Below, piece by piece: positions 16,495-24,585 of a stretch of 64,000 nucleotides of DNA (its first letter is position 1; the number at the start of each line of letters is the position of its first letter). The translations under genes and the position numbers were made by a program. Location: positions 396,038 through 460,037 of the forward strand of contig NZ_JONW01000009.1 in assembly GCF_000712075.1 (NCBI RefSeq), written 5' to 3'. Below the pieces are notes generated by a model. That model was not told where the DNA came from, ran no database searches, and worked only from the letters and a program-made list of their open reading frames with translations. This stretch comes from Caulobacter sp. UNC358MFTsu5.1. GTDB lineage: Bacteria > Pseudomonadota > Alphaproteobacteria > Caulobacterales > Caulobacteraceae.

Positions 16495-17373
16495 TCAGCG
16501 GACCTCGCAGGCCAACCGGACCAGGGCCAGGGCGGTGACCCCGCCGGCGCCCTCCTCCTCGGCGATGTCCAGCGCGATCAGCGGCCGCTTGCCCAGCGCC
16601 TCCAGCAGGCGCGCATGGCCTCGGGCGGTCCCGACATGGCCGGCCTGGCAATGGGCGACCAGGGCGGGGTCCAGCGCGTGCAGCACGGCGGCGGCGGCGC
16701 AGGCGGCGTAGCCGTCCAGCAACACCGGGATCTTCTGGACCCGGGCGGCCAGGATCGCCCCGACCAGGGCGGCGGTCTCGCGCCCTCCCAGCTGCCGCAG
16801 GGCGGCCAGCGGGTCCGACAGGTCGTCCTCGGCGGCGGCGCGGGTCACGGCGGCGGCGATCGGCTCGGGCGCGTCGCTCCAGTCCGAAGCCTCGCCGCCG
16901 AACAGCGCCAGGGCGATGGCGCCGGCGGCGCGGTCGGTTTCGGCGGCGATCACGCCGGGGATCAGCAGGTCGGGCTGCTTGGCCAGGGCTTCCATGCCGA
17001 AGGCCATGGTGGCGGCGCATTCCTTCTCGCTCATCGCCGCCTTCTGGACGGCGTCGGGCGTCGGGCGGTCGATGGCCAGGTCGAAGGCTTCCAGCCCCGC
17101 ACCCTGGACGCCTGCGATGCGGCAGACATTGGCCCCGCCGGCGGCGACGGCCTCGAGGCGCTCGCGGGCCCAGCCGCGCGGCCCCACGCCCTGGCGGGCG
17201 CCGGCATAGAGGGCGACGACCGGGCGCAGCACCGCCGGCGGCGTCTTGCCGGTCCAGTCCGTCAGCCAGGCCGAGATTTCCGCCAGGCGGTCGCCGCCCG
17301 CGAAGGTCGAGGTCGGAACGGCCGGCGCGTCGGCGGCCAGCTTGCGGATGTCGTCGAAGGGAGAAGCGGTCAT
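16495..17373 (-). CDS. cobT: CobT-like nicotinate-nucleotide:dimethylbenzimidazole phosphoribosyltransferase
   Basis: CobT makes alpha-ribazole phosphate for the lower ligand of cobalamin, in the cytosol. The 292-residue protein has CobT-like segments, including LLDGYAACAAAAVLHALDP, HCQAGHVGTARGHARLLEALGKRPLI and the C-terminal DIAEEEGAGG, which matches the GEGTGA region holding the catalytic Glu. It is about 50 residues shorter than typical CobT. No other cobalamin gene is nearby. Confidence 0.82.
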   Translation of the reverse strand: MTASPFDDIRKLAADAPAVPTSTFAGGDRLAEISAWLTDWTGKTPPAVLRPVVALYAGARQGVGPRGWARERLEAVAAGGANVCRIAGVQGAGLEAFDLAIDRPTPDAVQKAAMSEKECAATMAFGMEALAKQPDLLIPGVIAAETDRAAGAIALALFGGEASDWSDAPEPIAAAVTRAAAEDDLSDPLAALRQLGGRETAALVGAILAARVQKIPVLLDGYAACAAAAVLHALDPALVAHCQAGHVGTARGHARLLEALGKRPLIALDIAEEEGAGGVTALALVRLACEVR

Positions 17374-17420
17374 GGGCGCGGACTTAAGCCAGCCCGCGCC
17401 CGATGCAAAGAGCCGAGAGG

Positions 17421-17786
17421 TCAGGCCCCGGCCGGCTGGGCGGCGGTCGCGGTCGACGAGTTCTCGACCAGCGCCTTGCAGGCGCCGTCGCGTTCGGCGA
17501 TCAGCGAGGCCTTCATGTCGTCCTTGGCCTTGCCGGCCTGCGAGGCGGCGTTGCGCTCGGCGGCCTCCGCGCGGTCCTGGACCAGCGGATCGCGTCCCCG
17601 CTTCTGGGTCTTCACGAAGGCCTGCAGGGCCGTGGCGTCCGAAGCGCCGAGGTTCGCCGCCTTGGCCAGGCCCAGGCAGCGCGAGGCGCGCACGAGTTCG
17701 CCGTCGCTGACGCGATCGGCGGCGAAGGCCGGCGCGGTCGCCGAAACGGCGAGCAGGGCGGCGGCGGTGAGGGTCAGGATACGCAT
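17421..17786 (-). CDS. Small secreted protein, paralogue A
   Basis: The 121-residue protein has a signal peptide ([24 protein letters not shown]) and a strong AAAGGAG ribosome site. The mature part has two Cys residues ([14 protein letters not shown] and [14 protein letters not shown]) in a helical context. It is clearly related to the gene at 18129-18488: both share an RC-x-GLA segment near the start and a [18 protein letters not shown] segment near the end. The function is unknown. It is divergent from the DUF1289 gene. Confidence 0.75.
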   Translation of the reverse strand: MRILTLTAAALLAVSATAPAFAADRVSDGELVRASRCLGLAKAANLGASDATALQAFVKTQKRGRDPLVQDRAEAAERNAASQAGKAKDDMKASLIAERDGACKALVENSSTATAAQPAGA

Positions 17787-17888
17787 GGAAGCTCCTTTGG
17801 AGGATTGGGACTACGAACGCGATCGACGCACGGGGTCTCGCCGCGGGCCGCCCTTGCGCGGCCGGCCTGGAACGGCGAAATACGGGTC

Positions 17889-18122
17889 ATGACCTCGGCC
17901 ACGCCCCCTGAGACGCTGAAGACGCCGCCCCGTCCCATCGCGACGCCTTGCGTGAAGGTCTGCGCGGTGGACGGCCAAAGCGGCTTCTGCCTGGGCTGCC
18001 GGCGAACCCTTCCCGAGATCGCCGGCTGGGCCCGGTTGAGCGACAAGGAACGGGCCGCGATCATGGCCGCCCTTCCCCATCGCCCGGATCCGATGGCCAA
18101 CCTGATGGCCAGCCAAGGCTAG
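17889..18122 (+). CDS. DUF1289 family small Cys protein
   Basis: The 77-residue protein has the DUF1289 signature: [32 protein letters not shown], with four Cys arranged C-x3-C-x8-C-x2-C, likely a metal or Fe-S site. Family members are small cytosolic proteins of unknown function. The start at 17889 is set by the conserved core. The gene sits between two paralogous secreted-protein genes that face it. Confidence 0.85.
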   Translation: MTSATPPETLKTPPRPIATPCVKVCAVDGQSGFCLGCRRTLPEIAGWARLSDKERAAIMAALPHRPDPMANLMASQG

Positions 18123-18128
18123 AGGCCC

Positions 18129-18488
18129 TTAGTTCGAGGTGTTGACGGCCGCGCCCGTCGATGCGCCGTTCAGCCAGGCCGAGCAGGCGCCCGACCGTTC
18201 GGCCAGCAGCTTGTCCTTCTTGGCGCCTTCGGCCTTGTCGCCTTCCTTCTGGGCGTCGGCGATCTTGTTCTTCGCCGAGACGCGCACCGGAAGCTCGCGG
18301 CTCACGCCTTCCTGCCGCAGGAACGCGTCGATGCCGGCGGTGTCGACCTTGCCGAGACCTTCGGAAGCGGCCAGGCCGCGGCAGCGGGCGGCTTGCAGGA
18401 ACTCGAAATTGGTGGCGGAGGCGCCGGCCTGGGCGGCTCCGGCGAAGGCCGAAGCGGCGACAACCGCGGCGACGATGATCTTTTTCAT
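18129..18488 (-). CDS. Small secreted protein, paralogue B
   Basis: The 119-residue protein has a signal peptide (MKKIIVAAVVAASAFAGAAQAG). The mature part shares the two-Cys pattern of the gene at 17421-17786 (QAARCRGLAASEGLG, DKLLAERSGACSAWLNGAS), so the two are paralogues separated by the DUF1289 gene. The function is unknown; two Cys suggest one periplasmic disulfide. Its upstream region (18489-18766) is unusually AT-rich and contains a palindrome. Confidence 0.75.
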   Translation of the reverse strand: MKKIIVAAVVAASAFAGAAQAGASATNFEFLQAARCRGLAASEGLGKVDTAGIDAFLRQEGVSRELPVRVSAKNKIADAQKEGDKAEGAKKDKLLAERSGACSAWLNGASTGAAVNTSN

Positions 18489-18580
18489 GGCGACGTTCCC
18501 TCGATAAGCACTGAACTTGCGAGTGGTAATTTGCCGGAAATGTTCGATCATCTTAAGTTAAATCGAAGTCATATTGAGTG

Positions 18581-18596
18581 ATTACATAGATGTAAT
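18581..18596. promoter_or_regulatory. Palindrome in AT-rich divergent intergenic region
   Basis: ATTACAT-AG-ATGTAAT has perfect 7-base arms. It lies in the AT-rich stretch between the divergent genes starting at 18488 and 18767. A second partial copy, ATTACAGAT, follows near 18613. It may be an operator; the regulator is unknown. Confidence 0.4.
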
Positions 18597-18766
18597 GATG
18601 TTATCGCTAAGTATTACAGATTTTTAATTTGCTGATCGATTATCGATTAATTAACCAAGCAAGGTCGCGCCGGGATCGATTCACCGGTTGAAAACCCATT
18701 GCCCGCTAGTCTGCCTGGCAACGGTCGTAGAAACGGCCACAAAGCCTGTATGGCGGGGTGACTTCG

Positions 18767-19267
18767 ATGCTCAAGTTCGCGACCATCGCGATCGTAGGCG
18801 CGCTCTCGGCGGTCGGGGCGGCGAAAGCCGTCGTGTCGCTGGACGATCTGCGCCAGCCGGACCTGCGCGGCCCCGCCCCTGTCGCGGCCTCCGTCGACGA
18901 CGGCGCCGCCCAGATCGTCAAGGCCGCCGACGGCCACTTCTGGGCCGAGGCCAAGGTCGACGGCCGCGCGGTGCGCTTCCTGATCGACACCGGCGCCACC
19001 GCCGTGGCCCTCAGCCAGACCGACGCCAAGCGCCTGGGCATCGACACCAAGGCGCTGGACTACAACTACAAGGTCATGACGGCCTCGGGCGAGACCCGCG
19101 CCGCCTCGGTCAAGCTGGCCAGCGTGTCGGTGGCCGGAGCCCAGGTCCGCGACGTCGAGGCCCTGGTCGTCGAAAAGGGTCTGGAGACCTCGCTGCTGGG
19201 CATGAGCTATCTGGGCCGGCTGTCCAGCTTCCAGGCCACGCCCCGCGCCCTGGTCCTGCGCTCCTAG
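18767..19267 (+). CDS. Retropepsin-like aspartic protease (TIGR02281 type), membrane-anchored
   Basis: The 166-residue protein has an N-terminal hydrophobic segment (FATIAIVGALSAVGAA), then one retropepsin-like domain with the catalytic FLIDTGATAVALS near residue 80 and the C-terminal LLGMSYLGRL. Single-domain clan AA proteases act as dimers and are anchored to the inner membrane facing the periplasm. A GGCGGGGTG precedes the ATG at 18767; an in-frame GTG three codons earlier is an alternative. Confidence 0.85.
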   Translation: MLKFATIAIVGALSAVGAAKAVVSLDDLRQPDLRGPAPVAASVDDGAAQIVKAADGHFWAEAKVDGRAVRFLIDTGATAVALSQTDAKRLGIDTKALDYNYKVMTASGETRAASVKLASVSVAGAQVRDVEALVVEKGLETSLLGMSYLGRLSSFQATPRALVLRS

Positions 19268-19271
19268 AGCC

Positions 19272-20288
19272 CTACTCCGCCACTTCCAGCGTCCGGGCCT
19301 CGCGGGCGTCGACCGCCTGGCGCACGGCCGCCACGGCGCGATCCACCACGTCCAGGCCCGCCCCCGCCTTGACCCCTTCGACGGTCAGAATCCGCCGCCA
19401 CGCGCGGGCGCCCGGCAGGCCGTGGAACAGGCCCAGCATGTGGCGGGTCATCGCCGCCAGATGCACGCCCGACGCCAGCTGGCCGGCCATGTAGGGCTTG
19501 TAGAGCTCGACCGCCTCGAAGTCGTCGATGTCGGAGACGTCCTCGCCGAACACCCGGCGGTCCACCTGCCCCAGCAGGCCGGGCTCGTGATAGGCCGCCC
19601 GGCCCAGCATCACCCCGTCCACGTGCTCCAGCTGGGCCAGGGACACGTCCAGGTCCGGGATCCCGCCGTTGATCACGATGGTCAGGTCCGGCCGTTCGCG
19701 CTTGAGCCGATGGACCAGCGGATAGTCCAGGGGCGGCACGTCGCGGTTCTCCTTCGGCGACAGCCCCTTCAGCCAGGCCTTGCGGGCGTGGACCACGAAG
19801 CTAGCAACGCCGGCCTGGGCCGACAGGTCGATCAGCTCGAACAGGCTCTGCTCGGGATCCTGGTCGTCGACCCCGATCCGGCACTTGACCGTGACCGGGA
19901 CCTTCACCGCCGCGGCCATGGCGGCCATGCAATCGGCCACCAGCTGCGGCTCGCGCATCAGGCAGGCGCCGAACCGGCCGCTCTGGACGCGGTCGGACGG
20001 GCAGCCGACGTTCAGATTGATCTCGTCATAGCCCCAGTCCTCGCCAACCTTGGCGGCGGCGGCCAGTTCGGCGGGCTCGGAGCCGCCCAGCTGCAGCGCC
20101 ACCGGATGCTGGCCGGCGTCGAAGCCCAGCAGCCGCTGGCGGTCGCCGTTCAGCACCGCGCCGCTGGTCACCATCTCCGAGTACAGCAGCGCCCGACGCG
20201 ACAGCACGCGGTGCAGCGACCGGCAATGGCGGTCGCTCCAGTCCATCATCGGGGCGACGGACAGTCTGTGCGGCGGAAACGTCTGCAT
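19272..20288 (-). CDS. dusA: tRNA-dihydrouridine synthase A
   Basis: DusA reduces uridines at D-loop positions 20/20a of tRNA, using FMN and NADPH. The 338-residue protein shows SVAPMMDWSDRHCR at the N-terminus, the catalytic Cys in NLNVGCPSDRVQSGRFGACLM, KCRIGVDD and FVVHARKAWLKGLSPKENR, all specific to DusA. It converges on the aspartic protease gene with a 4-base gap. Confidence 0.96.
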   Translation of the reverse strand: MQTFPPHRLSVAPMMDWSDRHCRSLHRVLSRRALLYSEMVTSGAVLNGDRQRLLGFDAGQHPVALQLGGSEPAELAAAAKVGEDWGYDEINLNVGCPSDRVQSGRFGACLMREPQLVADCMAAMAAAVKVPVTVKCRIGVDDQDPEQSLFELIDLSAQAGVASFVVHARKAWLKGLSPKENRDVPPLDYPLVHRLKRERPDLTIVINGGIPDLDVSLAQLEHVDGVMLGRAAYHEPGLLGQVDRRVFGEDVSDIDDFEAVELYKPYMAGQLASGVHLAAMTRHMLGLFHGLPGARAWRRILTVEGVKAGAGLDVVDRAVAAVRQAVDAREARTLEVAE

Positions 20289-20366
20289 TCTTTGAAACCG
20301 GCCCGGAGGCCTTGGAACCCGTTCAAGTTGGTCTTGAGCGCGCCCTAGTACGATATTTGCCCCCGA

Positions 20367-22208
20367 TCATGGAAGCCGCGCGTTCGGTCGCACCGCTCCC
20401 GCCGATTTGCAGACCACGTAACCGAAGGCCGGCGCGCTGACCGCGTAGGCGCCCGGCGCCAGGGCGCTCGCCGCGCATTGGCCCCGCAGGCCGCGCCAGT
20501 CCGTCGAGGCGGTCTCGACCTGGACCTGGGCCGTCCTGGGCTCGGCCGCGGTGTTGACGGCCACCAGCACCTCCTCGCCGTCCAGGCGCCGGGAGAAGAC
20601 GAAGAGGCCGGGCCCCTTGGTCTCGTAGCGGGTGATCTGGTCCCCGCGCCGCAGGGCCGGCTCCTGCCGGCGCAGCCGGGTCAGCTCGGCGATCTCGCGG
20701 TACAGCGGATGGGACGGGTTGAAGCTCGACGCCGTCGTCGTCGCCGAGGTCCCGATCAGGCGGTTGGCGTTGTAGCTGGCCACCTGGCTGGCGAACATGT
20801 CCTCGCGCGAGTCATGGTCGCCGTCGCCCACGCCGGTGAAGCCCTGCTCGTCGCCGTAGTAGAGCGCCGGCACGCCCCGCGCGGTCAGCAGCAGGGCGTT
20901 GGCCAGGATGGTCCGCTTCAGCAGCTCGGCCTCATCGGCCTGGGGATTGGCCGACCGGACGGTGCGCCCCAGCCTCAGGACGTCGTGATTGCCGATCAGG
21001 GTGACCAGGCGCCGCGCGGCGGCCGGGCCGCCTTCGTACAGCGCGTCCTTGTCGAACACCTCGCCCAGTTCGGCCGTCGGCTTGTTGCGGGCGACCACGT
21101 CGACGATCGCCCTGTGGAAGGCGAAGTCGTTGACCGCCGGCAGGCCGTCGATGCGCGTGTGGCGCGCCAGGATCGCCGGGTCGTCGTTCATCACCTCGCC
21201 GAAGATATGGAAGTTGGTCACGCCCGCGGCGACGGCCCGCTTCTGCATGGCCGGCACGAAGGCCCGCCAGAACTCGGGATTGACGTGGCGGGCGGTGTCG
21301 ATCCGGAAGCCGTCGACGCGGAAGTCGTCGATCCAGCGGCCGTAGATGTCGATGAAGCCGGCCAGCGCCCTGGGGTCCTCGGTCATGACGTCGTCCAGCC
21401 CGGCGAAGTCGCCCAACTGCGAGCTCTCGCCCTCGAAGGTGGACTCCCCGCGGTTGTGGTAGAAGCGCGGGTCGTTCAGCCAGGCGGGCTGCTTGGCGTC
21501 GCGGTCCGCCTCGGGGACGTACGGGGTGTAGGCGTAGTCCGACCGGGTCAGCCGCTTGAAATTGCCCGGCGTCTGGCCGGAAAGGCCGGTGAAGCCGTCG
21601 TTGATCGGCTCGCCCTGGACGCCGCCTCGCCGCGAATAAGGATAGTCGGCCTGGCTCCGGTAGACGCAGCCGCGCGGGGCGCACTCGCGATACTGGATGA
21701 TGTCGGCGGTGTGGTTGACCACGATGTCGAGATAGACCTTCAGGCCCCGGGCGTGGGCGGCGTCGACGAAGGCCTTGTAGAGCGCGCGGTCGCCCAGGTG
21801 CGGATCGACGTCCAGGAAGTTCAGCGGCCAGTAGCCGTGATAGCCGGCGATCTCCCGCCCGGGCTCGTACTGGACGGTCTGGTTGGTGAAGACGGGCGTC
21901 AGCCAGATCGCCGTCGCGCCCAGGCCCTGGATATAGTCGAGCCGGTCGATGACGCCCTTCAGGTCGCCGCCGTGGTAGAACATCCTCGAGGTCGGATCGT
22001 AGCCGGTCTTGTCGCGGCCGCCGGCCAGCCCTCCCCGGTCGTTGGTAGGATCGCCGTTCTCGAAGCGGTCGGGCATGACCAGATAGATGATCTCGTCCTC
22101 GGGCAGGCGGTCGGCCGGGAAGCGGGCCGGAGCCGGCGCCGCGACGGCGCTGGTCCCCAGCAGCAGGGCCGAAAGCGCCAGGGGCGCGATGAGGCTGTGG
22201 CGAGGCAT
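20367..22208 (-). CDS. Secreted GH13 alpha-amylase
   Basis: The 613-residue protein has a signal peptide (MPRHSLIAPLALSALLLGTSAVA). The GH13 regions are intact: I, DIVVNH; II, GFRIDTARH with the nucleophile Asp; III, HIFGEVMN with the acid Glu; IV, TLIGNHDVLR. It hydrolyses alpha-1,4-glucans outside the cytoplasm. The start follows the acyltransferase gene by 10 bases, forming a two-gene operon with it. Confidence 0.94.
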   Translation of the reverse strand: MPRHSLIAPLALSALLLGTSAVAAPAPARFPADRLPEDEIIYLVMPDRFENGDPTNDRGGLAGGRDKTGYDPTSRMFYHGGDLKGVIDRLDYIQGLGATAIWLTPVFTNQTVQYEPGREIAGYHGYWPLNFLDVDPHLGDRALYKAFVDAAHARGLKVYLDIVVNHTADIIQYRECAPRGCVYRSQADYPYSRRGGVQGEPINDGFTGLSGQTPGNFKRLTRSDYAYTPYVPEADRDAKQPAWLNDPRFYHNRGESTFEGESSQLGDFAGLDDVMTEDPRALAGFIDIYGRWIDDFRVDGFRIDTARHVNPEFWRAFVPAMQKRAVAAGVTNFHIFGEVMNDDPAILARHTRIDGLPAVNDFAFHRAIVDVVARNKPTAELGEVFDKDALYEGGPAAARRLVTLIGNHDVLRLGRTVRSANPQADEAELLKRTILANALLLTARGVPALYYGDEQGFTGVGDGDHDSREDMFASQVASYNANRLIGTSATTTASSFNPSHPLYREIAELTRLRRQEPALRRGDQITRYETKGPGLFVFSRRLDGEEVLVAVNTAAEPRTAQVQVETASTDWRGLRGQCAASALAPGAYAVSAPAFGYVVCKSAGAVRPNARLP

Positions 22209-22218
22209 CGGGAAACTC

Positions 22219-23337
22219 CTAGCGCGTGACGACGGCCAGCCGGGCCTTGAGCCGCAGGAAGGGCGTCTCGAGGAACCGGTAGGACAGATGGGCGGCCAGG
22301 CCCAGGAGCAGGATCGCCGCGACGAGACCCCCGCCCCGGCCCGCCAGGGTCTGGGAAAGGCCCGGCCGCCAGCCGTCCAGCGCCGGCAGGACCTGGTGGA
22401 ACACCAGGTGCAGGACGAGGGCGTGGAAGACGTAGAGGCCGTACGAGATGCGCCCCGCATAGGTCAGGGCCGACGGCAGGGCTGTCCCATCGACTCCGAG
22501 GGTCGACAGGAAGATCGCGACCGTCCCGCCCAGGACCAGCCCCCAGCCCGCCAGGGCGTGCCACGGCGTGGGCGACTGCGGGTCCCAGCTCTTGACGCCG
22601 CAGACGCGGACCGCGACCAGCCAGGCCGCCGCGCCGGCCGCCAGCAGCGCCAGCCGGACAGGCCAGCGCCAGCTGGGGACGCGTCCGCGCAGCTGGTTGG
22701 AAAGCAGGCAGCCGGCGGCGAAGAACTGGCCCTGGACCAGGCCGTTGGTCCACTGCCCGTTGTCGCCGGCGGTCGGATGGACGGCGTAGAGCCAGATCGC
22801 GCCGTACGAGGCGGCCAGGACCGCGAGCGCCAGGGCCGTGATCGCCCTGCGCCCCGCCAGCGCCATGAGGACCGGAACCAGCAGGTAGAACTGCTCCTCG
22901 ACCGAGATGCTCCACAGCGGATCGACCGGACCGGCGACCCAGCCTTGGAAGGCGATATGCCAGTTGGCGTAGAACAGGGCGAAGGCGGCGAACTGGTCGG
23001 GCCGGGCGGGCCCCACGCCCGGCGTCCAGTGTTCCAGCGCCGTCAGGCCCAGCAGAACCATGAAATACAGCGGCCAGATGCGCAGGATGCGGCGGCCGTA
23101 GAAGGCCGCGACGCGCACCTGTCCCTGGGCCTCGTGCTCGCGCGCCAGCAGCTCGGTGATCAGGAAGGCGCTCAGCAGGAAGAAGATCGGCACGCCGAAC
23201 GCGCCGGCGGTCAGGACGTCGGCCAGCCAGGGCCGCCCCGCGGCGAGCGGCAGATAGTCCGGCAGGTGGAAGACCAGAACCAGGGCGAACGCGAAGAACC
23301 TCAGGCCATCCAGTTCCGGCCGATCGTAGCGCCGCAT
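22219..23337 (-). CDS. Acyltransferase 3 family membrane protein (OafA-like)
   Basis: The 372-residue protein has about ten membrane segments. It has the family's RRYDRPELDGLRFFAFALVLVFH start with the catalytic His, FFLLSAFLITELL, and DPLWSISVEEQFYLLVPVL. Such proteins O-acetylate or O-succinylate surface sugars. The start at 23337 is chosen because GGGGG lies 5 bases upstream. It is first in an operon with the alpha-amylase. Confidence 0.85.
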   Translation of the reverse strand: MRRYDRPELDGLRFFAFALVLVFHLPDYLPLAAGRPWLADVLTAGAFGVPIFFLLSAFLITELLAREHEAQGQVRVAAFYGRRILRIWPLYFMVLLGLTALEHWTPGVGPARPDQFAAFALFYANWHIAFQGWVAGPVDPLWSISVEEQFYLLVPVLMALAGRRAITALALAVLAASYGAIWLYAVHPTAGDNGQWTNGLVQGQFFAAGCLLSNQLRGRVPSWRWPVRLALLAAGAAAWLVAVRVCGVKSWDPQSPTPWHALAGWGLVLGGTVAIFLSTLGVDGTALPSALTYAGRISYGLYVFHALVLHLVFHQVLPALDGWRPGLSQTLAGRGGGLVAAILLLGLAAHLSYRFLETPFLRLKARLAVVTR

Positions 23338-23718
23338 CCCCGCCCCCATAGCAAACAGATGCAAACTTCCCGACTGGGCCGTGCACCGGAGACGCTCTTC
23401 GGCGTCATTTTGCGAAGCCTGTTTGCCCGCTCCGACAGAACGGCACAATGCAAATTGATGCAAATCTTTGAAAACACGTCCGACGCCCGAGGTGGAGGGC
23501 GGCGAGCCGCGGCCCGGCGACCGTGGTGAATCTCACACACGCGCCGTGAGCCCTGGCACCGCGAAGCTTCCGGACGAGGCGCAAGGTCGCGGCGGAGGGG
23601 GCTCCGATCTGAAGACGGCTCTTCGGCGGAGCGCCATCTCAAGGGTGCGGCGTTCCTATAGAATCCCTAAGGTTGCAGAAAGCTTCACAGGAACGTTGCG
23701 CGAAAAGGGGGACTGAAC
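23338..23718. other. Intergenic region with ATGCAAA repeats
   Basis: This is a divergent promoter region between the acyltransferase-amylase operon and the 23719 gene. ATGCAAA occurs three times (23359, 23448 and 23458), the last two one helical turn apart. No RNA gene or reading frame of note was seen. The right half leads to the strong GGGGGA ribosome site of the 23719 gene. Confidence 0.5.
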
Positions 23719-24564
23719 ATGAGGCAACCCGGAACCCGAGGCGGCCGGCTCAATTGGGCCGTGTCCAAGACCATCGGCGGCATGTCCGAGATCGCCGTGC
23801 TGTCGCCGATCAAGAAGGGCTGCGTGCCGAACGAGCGCCGAACCTACGAGGAGCGGCTGCGTTCGCTGATCGACGGCCTGGCCGAGCGGCACCGCCAGGG
23901 CTTCCCGATCGACCTCAACCGCGTCCCGGCCATCCATTTCGGCCGACTGACGATCCTGCGGCCCGAGCAGTATCTGGTCGGCTCCTCGGTGAAGGATGTC
24001 CGCTACTTCAACATGCCCGCCCCGCCCGCGGTCGCGGGTCCGAACCAGCCGACGCCCGTGGCGACATCTCCGAGCACGGTGATCCCGGGTGTCGTCCCCG
24101 AGCCGTTCGACGAATTCCTCACCCTGGCGCGGCCCTCCAGCCCTCCGACCGCGCCGGCGTCCTCGGAATTCAACAGCTTCCTCCTGACCCAGGTCGAATT
24201 CGACGGCGACCTCCGGGTCTATATGCGCGACATCGCCGAATACCTGGCCGACGCCTTCGATCTCATCTTCGAGAACTGCGAGGATTTCCCGAGGACGAGG
24301 GACTTCGAGAAGTTCTGGCTGTGGGTCCGGCGCTATCAGATCAACACCAGCCTGTTCTACGCGGCCTATTCGGACCTCAGCGTCGCGCGGATCAAGCATC
24401 TGGAGGCGTTCAAGCAGCGCTTCGACGCCTTCGTGGCCCAGGTGAGGCCGGCCCAGGGCGGCCAGGCCGCCAATCTCGACGCCCTGTTCGACGCCTTCCT
24501 GCGCGAAAACCAGCAGATCGCCCACGATTTTCCGACGCCCAGCGGACTGTTCCGCCAAAGCTGA
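23719..24564 (+). CDS. Unknown protein, partner of the DyP-P450 fusion
   Basis: The 281-residue protein has a GGGGGA ribosome site. Residues about 22-95 (IAVLSPIKKGCVPNERRTYEERLRSLIDGL, IHFGRLTIL) and about 155-250 (FLLTQVEFDGDLRVYMRDIAEYL, IFENCEDFP) look like two halves of a ferredoxin-like alpha/beta domain, split by a Pro/Ala/Thr-rich linker at about 100-150. The VEFDGD and ENCEDFP segments resemble proteins I associate with heme peroxidases, but I cannot name the family. There is no signal peptide. It ends 21 bases before the fusion gene, so they form an operon. Confidence 0.65.
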   Translation: MRQPGTRGGRLNWAVSKTIGGMSEIAVLSPIKKGCVPNERRTYEERLRSLIDGLAERHRQGFPIDLNRVPAIHFGRLTILRPEQYLVGSSVKDVRYFNMPAPPAVAGPNQPTPVATSPSTVIPGVVPEPFDEFLTLARPSSPPTAPASSEFNSFLLTQVEFDGDLRVYMRDIAEYLADAFDLIFENCEDFPRTRDFEKFWLWVRRYQINTSLFYAAYSDLSVARIKHLEAFKQRFDAFVAQVRPAQGGQAANLDALFDAFLRENQQIAHDFPTPSGLFRQS

Positions 24565-24585
24565 TCCAACAAAAGGGGGCCGGCC

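Noticed and set aside
15001..17892. Long plus-strand open frame across the acyl-CoA dehydrogenase and cobT genes
   Set aside because: It is a shadow of minus-strand genes with family motifs; its translation is His/Gln/Gly-rich and unlike any protein family.
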